Part shown: one piece after another, positions 1 through 5,818 of the stretch | Position numbering within the stretch: position 1 is the stretch's first letter | Layout: every line of letters begins with the position of its first letter | Assembly: GCA_030600975.1 (NCBI GenBank) | Contig: JAUVUL010000145.1 | Coordinates: 1-5,818, forward strand | Direction: 5' to 3' | DNA: 5,818 nucleotides | Origin: Candidatus Aegiribacteria sp. | Lineage (GTDB): Bacteria > Fermentibacterota > Fermentibacteria > Fermentibacterales > JCC-6 | The notes under the pieces: generated by a model | What the model was told of the DNA's origin: nothing | The model's database searches: none | What the model saw: the letters and a program-made list of their open reading frames with translations, nothing else | Made by a program: the position numbers and the translations under genes

Positions 1-759
1 CCTGTTGATATACTGGTGACGAAGAAGGGTTGTACAAGGTTCAGCGGATCCAGAATCACCGGAGAGAGCGTTCATGGTACAGGCTGCACTCTGGCTGCTG
101 CCGCTACGGCTCTGCTGGCTGCCGGGTTTTCCATGGAATCCGCGGTAAGGGATGCCAGGCAGTTCGTCAGAAGGATAATCGCCAGAAGGATCGGAAGGGT
201 TCATGGTAACCTGCCTGGTCATTCTCCCGGGGCGGGTCCACTGCCTCTGATGCCCGATGGTACTTCATTTTACCTCCCGCCGGCATTCTGCGCGATGTGC
301 GGCGAGCCACTGAACAAATCACCTGGAGAACATGGGCACCTGTTCTGCAGAAAGTGCGGGTTTATCCACTACAGGAATCCCCTTCCTGCCGTGGTTCTAA
401 TGGTTCATGACGACGAAAGAATACTGCTCGTACGAAGGGCGGTTCCTCCTAAAAAAGGGATGCTGTCCCTGCCTGGAGGTTTTCTTGAAACGGGTGAAAC
501 CCCTTACGAATGCGGTATTCGTGAGCTGCTGGAGGAAACTGGCCTTAAAGTAAGGGAAAGCAGACTGCTGGAGCTGGAAACCGATTTGACAGCCTACGGC
601 GGAATTCTCCTGGCGGTGCTGGAAGTCAAGGATTGGGAAGGTACACCCGAAGCAGGAGATGATGCGTCCGAGGTTCTATGGTGCCCGATCCGGGAGGTTC
701 CGGAACTGGCTTTCAGTGCACATAACAGACTTGTGGAAAAACTTGCGAATACCCTGTAA
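1..759 (+). CDS. thiD: ThiD (HMP/HMP-P kinase) C-terminus fused to zinc-ribbon Nudix hydrolase; 5' partial
   Basis: The frame is open from base 1 and runs unbroken to TAA at 757-759, so the true start lies outside the window; the GTG at 16 is internal. Bases 1 to about 250 encode the ThiD C-terminus. The ribokinase-fold anion-hole motif HGTGCT is at 73-90 and carries the cysteine that acts as catalytic base in ThiD. It is followed by about 59 residues ending in GHSPGAGPLPL, the usual distance and style of a ThiD terminus. ThiD phosphorylates hydroxymethylpyrimidine to HMP-P and HMP-PP for thiamin synthesis in the cytoplasm. A complete Nudix domain follows after about ten residues. A four-cysteine zinc ribbon (CxxC at 289-300 and 346-357) precedes a perfect Nudix box GX5EX7REUXEEXGU at 478-546. 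The SQPWPFP motif of NAD pyrophosphatase is absent, so the Nudix substrate is unknown. Both domain calls are firm; their joint function is inference. Confidence 0.9.
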   Translation, partial: PVDILVTKKGCTRFSGSRITGESVHGTGCTLAAAATALLAAGFSMESAVRDARQFVRRIIARRIGRVHGNLPGHSPGAGPLPLMPDGTSFYLPPAFCAMCGEPLNKSPGEHGHLFCRKCGFIHYRNPLPAVVLMVHDDERILLVRRAVPPKKGMLSLPGGFLETGETPYECGIRELLEETGLKVRESRLLELETDLTAYGGILLAVLEVKDWEGTPEAGDDASEVLWCPIREVPELAFSAHNRLVEKLANTL

Positions 760-783
760 CCAGAGCTGATGAGAGTTGTTGAG

Positions 784-1713
784 TTATGTAAGGGCTTTCA
801 GAGTCTCCTCAAGGGCTTCCCTGTCGTGGGTTCCGTAAACAGTGACATCTTTCACTCTTTTCATGAGCCCCTGAAGCACTTTCCCGGGACCGACTTCGAT
901 GAATGTATCGAATCCGCTTCTCTGAAGCTTCTTAATAGAATCAGCCCATAGAACTGGTGACATGACCTGTTCCTTCAGCAGTCGTTTCGCTTCATCACCG
1001 CTACGAATGAGGTCGGCGGTGACATTTGCCACTACGGGTATCTCAGGTTCGTAAAAACCTGCATCATCCAGTGCGCTCTCAAGACCCTTGGCGGCATCCT
1101 TCATAAGAGGTGAATGCCAGGCTCCCGAAACCTGCAGCGGTATGATCCTTCTGGCACCAATTTTTTTACACAGCTCTCCGGCCTTTTTCAGAGCATCCCT
1201 CGCTCCGGAAATAACAACCTGCCCCTCCGAATTAACGTTGGCTATTCCCACGGGACCGAAGTTGGACGCTTCTTCAACGCATTTTATGGCATCATCCAGG
1301 TCTATACCTATAAGGGCAAGCATTCCACCGGGATGTCTGTCCGCACATTCCTGCATTAATTCACCCCGTATGCGAGTAAGCTTGGCGGCTATTCCCGGAA
1401 GCAGAATGCCTGCGGTAACCAGCGCGGCGTACTCACCGAGGCTGTGTCCGGCTGTGCCTTCAGGTTTTACTCCAGCGGCTACAAGAACATTCATTGTGGC
1501 TATACTGATCATGGTGATGGCAGGCTGTACATTATCAGTTCTGGTCAGAGTCTCAGCCGGTCCATTGGATATGATCTCGCTTAATTTGTGAACACCGGTC
1601 ATTTCATCGATCCTGTCAAGAAAATCAACAGCATCCGGATAGTTTCTGAGATATTTATCCATGCCTACACTCTGTGATGCCTGTCCGGGAAACAGAAAAG
1701 CTAATCTTCCCAT
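784..1713 (-). CDS. fabD: Malonyl-CoA:ACP transacylase FabD
   Basis: This 309-residue protein has the family's usual length. FabD moves malonyl from CoA to the acyl carrier protein, supplying the extender unit for type II fatty-acid synthesis in the cytoplasm. The full active site is visible: N-terminal FPGQASQ with Gln11 (oxyanion hole), the nucleophile elbow GHSLGE with Ser91, Arg116 in TRIRGE (binds the malonyl carboxylate), His200 in SGAWHSPLM (catalytic partner of Ser91), Gln249 in KEQVMSPV, and the C-terminal EVGPGKVL stretch. The ATG at 1711-1713 is fixed by AGGAGGA four bases upstream and by the family-typical start. The gene lies 81 bases after the TolC-type gene on the same strand. 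Its stop is 24 bases from the stop of the convergent ThiD-Nudix gene, so no fabG or acpP follows as in common fab clusters. The trailing residues resemble stand-alone FabD, not a polyketide synthase domain. Confidence 0.96.
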   Translation of the reverse strand: MGRLAFLFPGQASQSVGMDKYLRNYPDAVDFLDRIDEMTGVHKLSEIISNGPAETLTRTDNVQPAITMISIATMNVLVAAGVKPEGTAGHSLGEYAALVTAGILLPGIAAKLTRIRGELMQECADRHPGGMLALIGIDLDDAIKCVEEASNFGPVGIANVNSEGQVVISGARDALKKAGELCKKIGARRIIPLQVSGAWHSPLMKDAAKGLESALDDAGFYEPEIPVVANVTADLIRSGDEAKRLLKEQVMSPVLWADSIKKLQRSGFDTFIEVGPGKVLQGLMKRVKDVTVYGTHDREALEETLKALT

Positions 1714-1717
1714 TCAA

Positions 1718-1724
1718 TCCTCCT
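1718..1724 (-). promoter_or_regulatory. Strong ribosome binding site of fabD
   Basis: Read on the minus strand this is AGGAGGA followed by four bases (TTGA) and ATG. It is the strongest Shine-Dalgarno match in the window. It confirms the fabD start and suggests high translation. Confidence 0.8.
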
Positions 1725-1751
1725 AACGAAAGCAGAAACAACCATCGAAAT

Positions 1752-1779
1752 TCTATATAACAATATGAGGCAAACGCAA
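1752..1779 (-). promoter_or_regulatory. Possible sigma70-type promoter for fabD
   Basis: In the 81-base gap between the TolC-type gene and fabD, the minus strand reads TTGCGT (1779-1774), a 16-base spacer, then TATAGA (1757-1752), overlapping an AT-rich TATATAGAA run. The -35 box is a weak match and the -10 box moderate. No hairpin plus T-run was seen in the gap, so fabD may also be reached by read-through from the genes upstream. The call is tentative. Confidence 0.3.
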
Positions 1780-1794
1780 CCCCCGCATTTTCAC

Positions 1795-3090
1795 CTATTC
1801 TCCAATCCTGGGTGTCCGCCCGAGAAGAACAAGCAACCTCGCTTCCGCTATCAGGCATGATGTCCTGGAAGATTCCACCGATGCCTCAGCCGAAGTTACG
1901 TCCGATTGGGCATCCAGCAGATCAAGAAGAGAAATGCTTCCCAGATCGTAACTCATCATTGAAAGCCTGAGTTTCTCATTAGCCTGATTAAGGACCTCAA
2001 GGGAAAGCTCCCAACTCCTGATAGAACTGATAAGGTTGTTTTGAGCAGTCAGTATATAGCTTTTTATCGAATTCACAAGTGCTTCATTGGATGCCTGTTG
2101 CCTCAACACAGAAGCTCTGGAGGATTGAATGATACTTTCGCGGTTGAACCCGTCAAAAAGAGTCCAGCTGAGGGTAAGGGAGACCTGCCAGCTGTCCCTG
2201 TTGGAGAAATCATCGAAATCAAGTTCGTCATTACTCCAGTTCCAGCTTCCCCCTGCATTAAGCGAAGGCCAGTACGAGCGTTTGCTTGCCTTGTATGTAT
2301 ACTCTACAGCTGCGAGTCTTTCCATCGAAGAAGCAATTGTATTGTTACCTGACATATCCAGGCTGTAGTTATTTGCGGTGGAAATTGAAACCGGCTGTAA
2401 TACAGCATTCGTGTTAACCGTGTGTTCTGATCCTACTACACCTGCAGTTCGATAGAGAGTCGTATAAGAATTGGACACAGACTGCTCCCTCTGAAGCAAT
2501 GATAGACAGTCGGAGCTTTGCTGGACTTCAGCCTGTATCAGTTCGAGGTTCGTGGCTCCGCCTATCTCGTAAAGCGCCTCTGTTCTTCTTAGCTGCTCCG
2601 TGCTTCTTTCCAGGGCTCTGTTCGAAGAGACCAGCAGCTGTACCGCTTCTATCACTCCGTAATATGCCTCAACGACATCCATGGTAAGATCAAGCCTGGC
2701 CTGATCCATATCGAACCTGGAAGCGTCAAATGAATGCCTGCTTCCCGACATACGCAGCCAGCTGCTTCCACCGGATGCGAGTATTTCCTGTGAGATACTT
2801 GCGGACATTGACCATGATGCATTGTCAGTGTCCGTATAACCGCCTGACATATCAGGGACAGAACTCCATGAATGGCTGGCGGTCGAACTTAAATTCAGCC
2901 TGGGCCAGAGAAAGGATTCTGAAGATGTCAGGGATGCTTCGGCGGACATAAGATCGGCTGATGAGATCACTATGTCCGGCGAGTTATCCAATGCCACTCT
3001 CACCCATCCCGAAAGATCAAGGGAGAGGGAATCGGTCTGCGCGAAAAGGACTGAAATAACCAAAGGCAGAAAATAGACGGCTTTCCTCAT
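1795..3090 (-). CDS. TolC-family outer membrane efflux protein
   Basis: I call a 431-residue protein starting at the ATG at 3088-3090. GGAGAG lies seven bases upstream of this ATG, and the protein opens with a classic signal peptide (MRKAVYFLPLVISVLFA, probable cleavage before QTD). The open frame runs 49 codons further upstream, but only inside the preceding gene. The mature protein shows the duplicated OEP architecture: WxxxAL-x-NSPD near residue 30, a beta-strand segment FLWPRLNLSS near 60, a long helical hairpin with YEIGGATNLELIQAE at 174-188, a second strand SYWPSLNAGG near 273, LSWTLFDGF near 307, and the second helical repeat with YDLGSISLLDLLDAQ at 381-395. Such proteins form trimeric outer-membrane/periplasmic ducts for efflux pumps or type I secretion. 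No adaptor or pump gene is in the window, so the partner and substrate are unknown. The gene starts 20 bases after the Yip1-like gene, probably on one transcript. Confidence 0.92.
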   Translation of the reverse strand: MRKAVYFLPLVISVLFAQTDSLSLDLSGWVRVALDNSPDIVISSADLMSAEASLTSSESFLWPRLNLSSTASHSWSSVPDMSGGYTDTDNASWSMSASISQEILASGGSSWLRMSGSRHSFDASRFDMDQARLDLTMDVVEAYYGVIEAVQLLVSSNRALERSTEQLRRTEALYEIGGATNLELIQAEVQQSSDCLSLLQREQSVSNSYTTLYRTAGVVGSEHTVNTNAVLQPVSISTANNYSLDMSGNNTIASSMERLAAVEYTYKASKRSYWPSLNAGGSWNWSNDELDFDDFSNRDSWQVSLTLSWTLFDGFNRESIIQSSRASVLRQQASNEALVNSIKSYILTAQNNLISSIRSWELSLEVLNQANEKLRLSMMSYDLGSISLLDLLDAQSDVTSAEASVESSRTSCLIAEARLLVLLGRTPRIGE

Positions 3091-3097
3091 TCTCAAA

Positions 3098-3103
3098 CTC
3101 TCC
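3098..3103 (-). promoter_or_regulatory. Ribosome binding site deciding the TolC-family start
   Basis: GGAGAG on the minus strand lies seven bases before the ATG at 3088-3090, within the 20-base gap after the preceding stop codon (3111-3113). It supports this start over the longer frame that reaches 3237 inside the Yip1-like gene. Confidence 0.75.
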
Positions 3104-3110
3104 GTTTCAG

Positions 3111-3860
3111 TTATGCTTCCGGCGCGAACATCACCGGCAGAGAAATAAGCAGAATACCGATAATATATATGGAGAAGCAAAGACGGATCCCCCAGGAACG
3201 GCTGCGCTGCAGCATTACGGCAAGACCTCTTCCCCATAGAACCAGCGCGGTAATTGAAGGAATGTCCACACTCTCAAGAAATCTATAGATAAAAACGTGA
3301 ATCCTTGACGGGTCAATAACATCAACAGGAACAAAGACAGACAGGTTGAGCCTTACCGAGGGAGGAACATCAAGCACCGAAACAAGAACAACAAGCAGCA
3401 CACCGGTAAGCATGTACGCGGACTGGGAAAGAATGGAAGATGTAATGTAATCCGTAATTCTGCCTACCTTCTCACCTTCAACGGCGAATACTATACCGAA
3501 TCCGGCCAGAGCGGCGAGCAGAGCTAATATGCTCCTCTCCACTAGCATGGCCATGGGGAGATTAGCGGTTCTGCGTTTCATTTCATTAAACTCACCTGCG
3601 AACACACTGTCAGCCTGAGCGGGAGTGAATCCCTCCTCCATAAGCTCCGGCAGCCGCTCGACTCTTCCCATCTCTTCAATATCGTTCCAGTTGACCAGCA
3701 TGGCGGGTACGTATCCAGCCACGGAAATCACTATCACCGCCGCTATCATCGCAATTCCCGCGCTCCTCATGTTCAGAAGGAGGGAATAGGTTTTATCCGT
3801 CCTCCAGAACTGAGTGAATACGGCAAGTATAGATTCTATTGTATTCTCGGGAATTCTCAT
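3111..3860 (-). CDS. Polytopic membrane protein, Yip1-like
   Basis: This 249-residue integral membrane protein has hydrophobic spans at about 33-55, 105-127, 144-165 and 224-246, plus a weaker one near 201-217. That is the four-to-five helix pattern of bacterial Yip1-domain proteins, with an N-terminal amphipathic stretch (ILAVFTQFWRTDKTYSLLLN) of the kind seen before the first span in that family. Family membership is inferred from layout and general resemblance, not from a diagnostic motif. Between spans 1 and 2 lies a roughly 50-residue, strongly acidic loop (about 56-104) with many Glu, Met and Arg residues. The ATG overlaps the glgA stop as ATGA, with AAAGG four bases upstream inside glgA, so translation is probably coupled. 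The gene is followed after 20 bases by the TolC-type gene. The biochemical function is unknown; a role in membrane or envelope organisation is only a guess from context. Confidence 0.75.
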   Translation of the reverse strand: MRIPENTIESILAVFTQFWRTDKTYSLLLNMRSAGIAMIAAVIVISVAGYVPAMLVNWNDIEEMGRVERLPELMEEGFTPAQADSVFAGEFNEMKRRTANLPMAMLVERSILALLAALAGFGIVFAVEGEKVGRITDYITSSILSQSAYMLTGVLLVVLVSVLDVPPSVRLNLSVFVPVDVIDPSRIHVFIYRFLESVDIPSITALVLWGRGLAVMLQRSRSWGIRLCFSIYIIGILLISLPVMFAPEA

Positions 3861-5275
3861 CGTGCCTTTCTGGCATTAACTGCCCTGGAATATACATCCT
3901 CGTAGAGCGCTATCCTGCTCTTCCATGAATTGTCCTGTTTCATACATTTCTTTACGAGCCATGCCCATCTGTTCCGTTGCCTATGCAGATCTACCGCACG
4001 AAGGATGCATTTGCACAACTCTTCAGGGTCTGCTCTGTTCATTACGAAACCGAATCCGCCATCCTTTTCATCGATAACGGTATCCGCGAGTCCCCCTGTC
4101 CTGTTCACTATCGGAACAGCACCGTACCGCATTCCCATCATCTGGGCAAGGCCGCAGGGCTCGAATCTACTCGGCATCATTATGATATCGCAGCCGGAAA
4201 ATATTCGTCTGGCCATAACCTCATCGTACTTCAGTGTTACCGAAACGCTGCGGGGATGTTCCACGACCAGTTCTGAAAGTCTGTCCATATAGAATCTGTC
4301 GCCGGTTCCCAGTATTACGAATCTGACACCTCTGTCAGCCAGTCTCCCTGTTACAGGAAACAGAAGATCCAGTCCCTTCTGCGCGGTCAGCCTTGATACA
4401 ACTCCAATGGTAAGGTCTCCGCTGCCGGGATCAAGATCATGAGTTTTCAGCAGCTCTCTTCTACATTTCCGTCTGGGTGAAATAGAATCCGCGCTGTACG
4501 ATGCTGTCAGGGTTCCGTCAGTTTCCGGATTCCATGCATCATAATCGATACCGTTCAGTATCCCGGTAAGATCATGGGAACGTTTGCGCAACAGACCGTC
4601 AAGACTTTCACCGAACTCGGGTTTCTGTATCTCTTCCGCATAGGTCCGACTCACGGTGGTAACCTGGTCGGCATAGAATATTCCGGATTTGAGAAAACTG
4701 AACGTTCCGTAAAATTCAAGGCCCGCAATTGTGAACAGCGACCGGGGAAGATAAGTACAGACGTATTCTTTCAGGGGAAAGTTCCCCTGAAAATGCATGT
4801 TATGAATTGTAAATACGACTGCCGGCCTGATGCAGTTCCTCATGTACGCTGGAATAAGCCCCGTCTGCCAGTCGTGACAGTGGATTACGTCCGACGGTTT
4901 TCTGAGACTTTCATGAAAAGCCACTACTGCCCTGCAGAAAAAGGCGAATCGCACCGCATTATCGTCGTATGCGCTTCCGTCATCCGGACCGTATATCCCC
5001 GCCCTATGAAAGTACTCATCCTTGCTTACGAAATAAACCGAAATGCCGGTTCCGGGAATAATCGATTCCGCAAGACCGAACTTCTCTCCTGCCGAAGTTA
5101 AGAACTCTCCGCTGACCCACCTGAAATCCTTGATCTTATCACGGTACAGGGGCATGATTATGCTTACATCATGCCCGGCATCTTCAAGGGCTTTGGGAAG
5201 GGAACCAGTCACACCGGCCAATCCGCCTGTACTGGCGAATGGATAGGCCTCGGATGCTGCAAAAAGTATCTTCAT
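3857..5275 (-). CDS. glgA: Glycogen/starch synthase, GT5 family (GlgA-like)
   Basis: This 472-residue protein is close to the usual ~477 of bacterial GlgA, which adds glucose from ADP-glucose to the non-reducing end of alpha-1,4-glucan in the cytoplasm. The two-Rossmann GT-B fold is evident: MKILFAASEAYPF start, HCHDWQTG near 132-139, FTIHN with His158, LNGID with Asn241, the donor-site SRLTAQKG with Arg295 and Lys300, Tyr350, SRFEPCGL with Glu372, and NRTGGLADTV near 391-400. By ungapped comparison with the E. coli start, the KTGGLAD loop reads STGGLAG, so Lys15 is Ser and Asp21 is Gly; donor use may differ. The ATG at 5273-5275 is chosen because homologues begin here, GGAAGG lies seven bases upstream, and it overlaps the DedA stop as ATGA. 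The frame runs on for 116 codons upstream but only through dedA in another frame. No glgB, glgC or glgP is nearby. Confidence 0.93.
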   Translation of the reverse strand: MKILFAASEAYPFASTGGLAGVTGSLPKALEDAGHDVSIIMPLYRDKIKDFRWVSGEFLTSAGEKFGLAESIIPGTGISVYFVSKDEYFHRAGIYGPDDGSAYDDNAVRFAFFCRAVVAFHESLRKPSDVIHCHDWQTGLIPAYMRNCIRPAVVFTIHNMHFQGNFPLKEYVCTYLPRSLFTIAGLEFYGTFSFLKSGIFYADQVTTVSRTYAEEIQKPEFGESLDGLLRKRSHDLTGILNGIDYDAWNPETDGTLTASYSADSISPRRKCRRELLKTHDLDPGSGDLTIGVVSRLTAQKGLDLLFPVTGRLADRGVRFVILGTGDRFYMDRLSELVVEHPRSVSVTLKYDEVMARRIFSGCDIIMMPSRFEPCGLAQMMGMRYGAVPIVNRTGGLADTVIDEKDGGFGFVMNRADPEELCKCILRAVDLHRQRNRWAWLVKKCMKQDNSWKSRIALYEDVYSRAVNARKAR

Positions 5276-5818
5276 CTCCTCGCCTTCCACTTGCGTATCC
5301 ACGTAATGATGAAAATGAGAGAGACGATGGCCAGAATGATCCATATCCATATCTCGAAATGATTCATGAATCCTTCTGCAGCCTGTAAATTGCTGCCGAA
5401 AACTGAACCGGCGACCGACAGTATCAGATACCATGCTATGGCGCTGAAAGTAAAAGGAATTGCCGCCAGAGCGAACCTCATACCCGAGGTTCCCGCCATG
5501 AAAACAAGCAGGGACCTTACACCCGGGATGAACCGGCTTACGGCAAGAATAATGGGTCCGTGATCTGCGACCAGAGATTTTACCCTGTCGACCTTTTCCG
5601 GTTCCACCTTCCTCGAAAGCCAACCCTCAACGAATTGTCTCCCCGGTTTATGCCCTACGTAGAACAGGGCACAGCTGGCCAGAAAACATCCTGTTACTCC
5701 ATAAATCGCTGCCACCATTAGAGATAAACCGCCTGAAATCGCCCATCCGGAGATGACTATGAAGAGAATGTCTCCGGGAATCGGAGGAAAAAGGGTTTCC
5801 ACGAAGGCGATTACTCCC
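5272..5818 (-). CDS. DedA/VTT-family inner membrane protein; 5' partial
   Basis: The frame is open to the right edge, so the start is outside the window; the GTG at 5800-5802 is internal, since family-typical residues GVIAF precede it. About 182 residues are visible, with perhaps 20-30 missing from the N-terminus. Two DedA hallmarks are present: VETLFPPIPGD (about 5770-5805), with an acidic residue on each side of the re-entrant PPIPG segment, and SRFIPGVRS (5512-5538), the conserved (R)FxPGxR motif with its arginines. Hydrophobic spans follow the family pattern, ending in a last helix IWIWIILAIVSLIFIITW and a basic tail RKWKARR. DedA proteins are inner-membrane proteins. Members such as E. 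coli YqjA support proton-dependent homeostasis, and others flip undecaprenyl phosphate or phosphatidylethanolamine. Which role applies here cannot be read. Its stop overlaps the glgA ATG by four bases. Confidence 0.93.
   Translation of the reverse strand, partial: GVIAFVETLFPPIPGDILFIVISGWAISGGLSLMVAAIYGVTGCFLASCALFYVGHKPGRQFVEGWLSRKVEPEKVDRVKSLVADHGPIILAVSRFIPGVRSLLVFMAGTSGMRFALAAIPFTFSAIAWYLILSVAGSVFGSNLQAAEGFMNHFEIWIWIILAIVSLIFIITWIRKWKARR
5283..5288 (-). promoter_or_regulatory. Ribosome binding site of glgA inside dedA
   Basis: GGAAGG on the minus strand lies seven bases before the glgA ATG, within the last codons of the DedA gene. It fixes the glgA start and indicates coupled translation rather than use of the long upstream frame. 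Confidence 0.65.

Noticed and set aside
250..252. An internal ATG that could start a separate Nudix gene.
   Set aside because: No Shine-Dalgarno sequence precedes it and no stop codon separates it from the ThiD part, so a fused protein is simpler. Internal initiation is not excluded.
790..818. The octamer aagggctt occurring twice close together.
   Set aside because: It encodes similar residues (EAL and KAL) in the last codons of fabD, with no further copies or structure. It is chance within coding sequence.
1088..1591. A 167-codon open frame on the plus strand.
   Set aside because: It is antisense to fabD across its active-site region, and no recognisable domain is seen. It is a shadow of fabD codon structure.
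1655..1858. A 67-codon minus-strand frame spanning the gap between the TolC-type gene and fabD.
   Set aside because: It overlaps both well-supported genes in another frame and shows no recognisable feature. The gap is better explained by a promoter and ribosome site.
3091..3237. A 49-codon N-terminal extension of the TolC-family frame.
   Set aside because: It overlaps the end of the Yip1-like gene and would place residues before a clear signal peptide. GGAGAG sits seven bases before the internal ATG.
4574..5101. A 175-codon open frame on the plus strand, with a second one at 3930-4292.
   Set aside because: Both are antisense to the conserved GlgA coding region and have no domain-like content.
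5276..5623. A 116-codon N-terminal extension of the glgA reading frame.
   Set aside because: It lies wholly inside dedA in another frame and reads as low-complexity, His/Arg-rich nonsense. GlgA homologues begin at the MKILFAASEAYPF start, which has a good ribosome site.
5800..5802. GTG as the start of the DedA protein.
   Set aside because: Family-typical residues (GVIAF) continue in frame to the window edge, and starting here would remove the first hydrophobic segment. The gene is simply cut.

Overview
The window looks like ordinary chromosome from an uncultured or little-studied Gram-negative bacterium. The Gram-negative reading rests on a TolC-type outer-membrane protein with a signal peptide. 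Base composition is moderate, coding density is very high, and Shine-Dalgarno sites are clear. I cannot name the lineage from sequence alone. No RNA gene, mobile element, CRISPR array or long repeat was seen, and no stretch longer than about 300 bases lacks a gene.

Layout, left to right. Bases 1-759 (+) hold the 3' part of a gene whose frame is open at the left edge. It encodes the C-terminal end of the thiamin pyrimidine kinase ThiD, fused in frame to a zinc-ribbon Nudix hydrolase. It converges, with only 24 bases between the stops, on fabD (784-1713, -), which encodes malonyl-CoA:ACP transacylase. fabD has a strong ribosome site and a possible promoter in the 81-base gap upstream of it.

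Bases 1795-5818 (-) hold four tightly packed genes, read right to left: a DedA-family membrane protein (cut by the right edge), a GT5 glycogen/starch synthase (glgA), a Yip1-like polytopic membrane protein, and a TolC-family outer-membrane protein. DedA/glgA and glgA/Yip1 each overlap by the four bases ATGA, and tolC starts 20 bases after the Yip1-like gene. This is very probably one transcript with translational coupling. fabD may be read through from it or have its own promoter.

Functionally the window mixes cofactor metabolism with a Nudix 'clean-up' domain, fatty-acid initiation, alpha-glucan synthesis, inner-membrane proteins and outer-membrane export. The most notable points are the ThiD-Nudix fusion, a glycogen synthase whose N-terminal nucleotide-sugar loop lacks the usual lysine and aspartate, and the coupling of that synthase to membrane-protein genes rather than other glycogen genes. 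I see no convincing wholly new multi-gene system.
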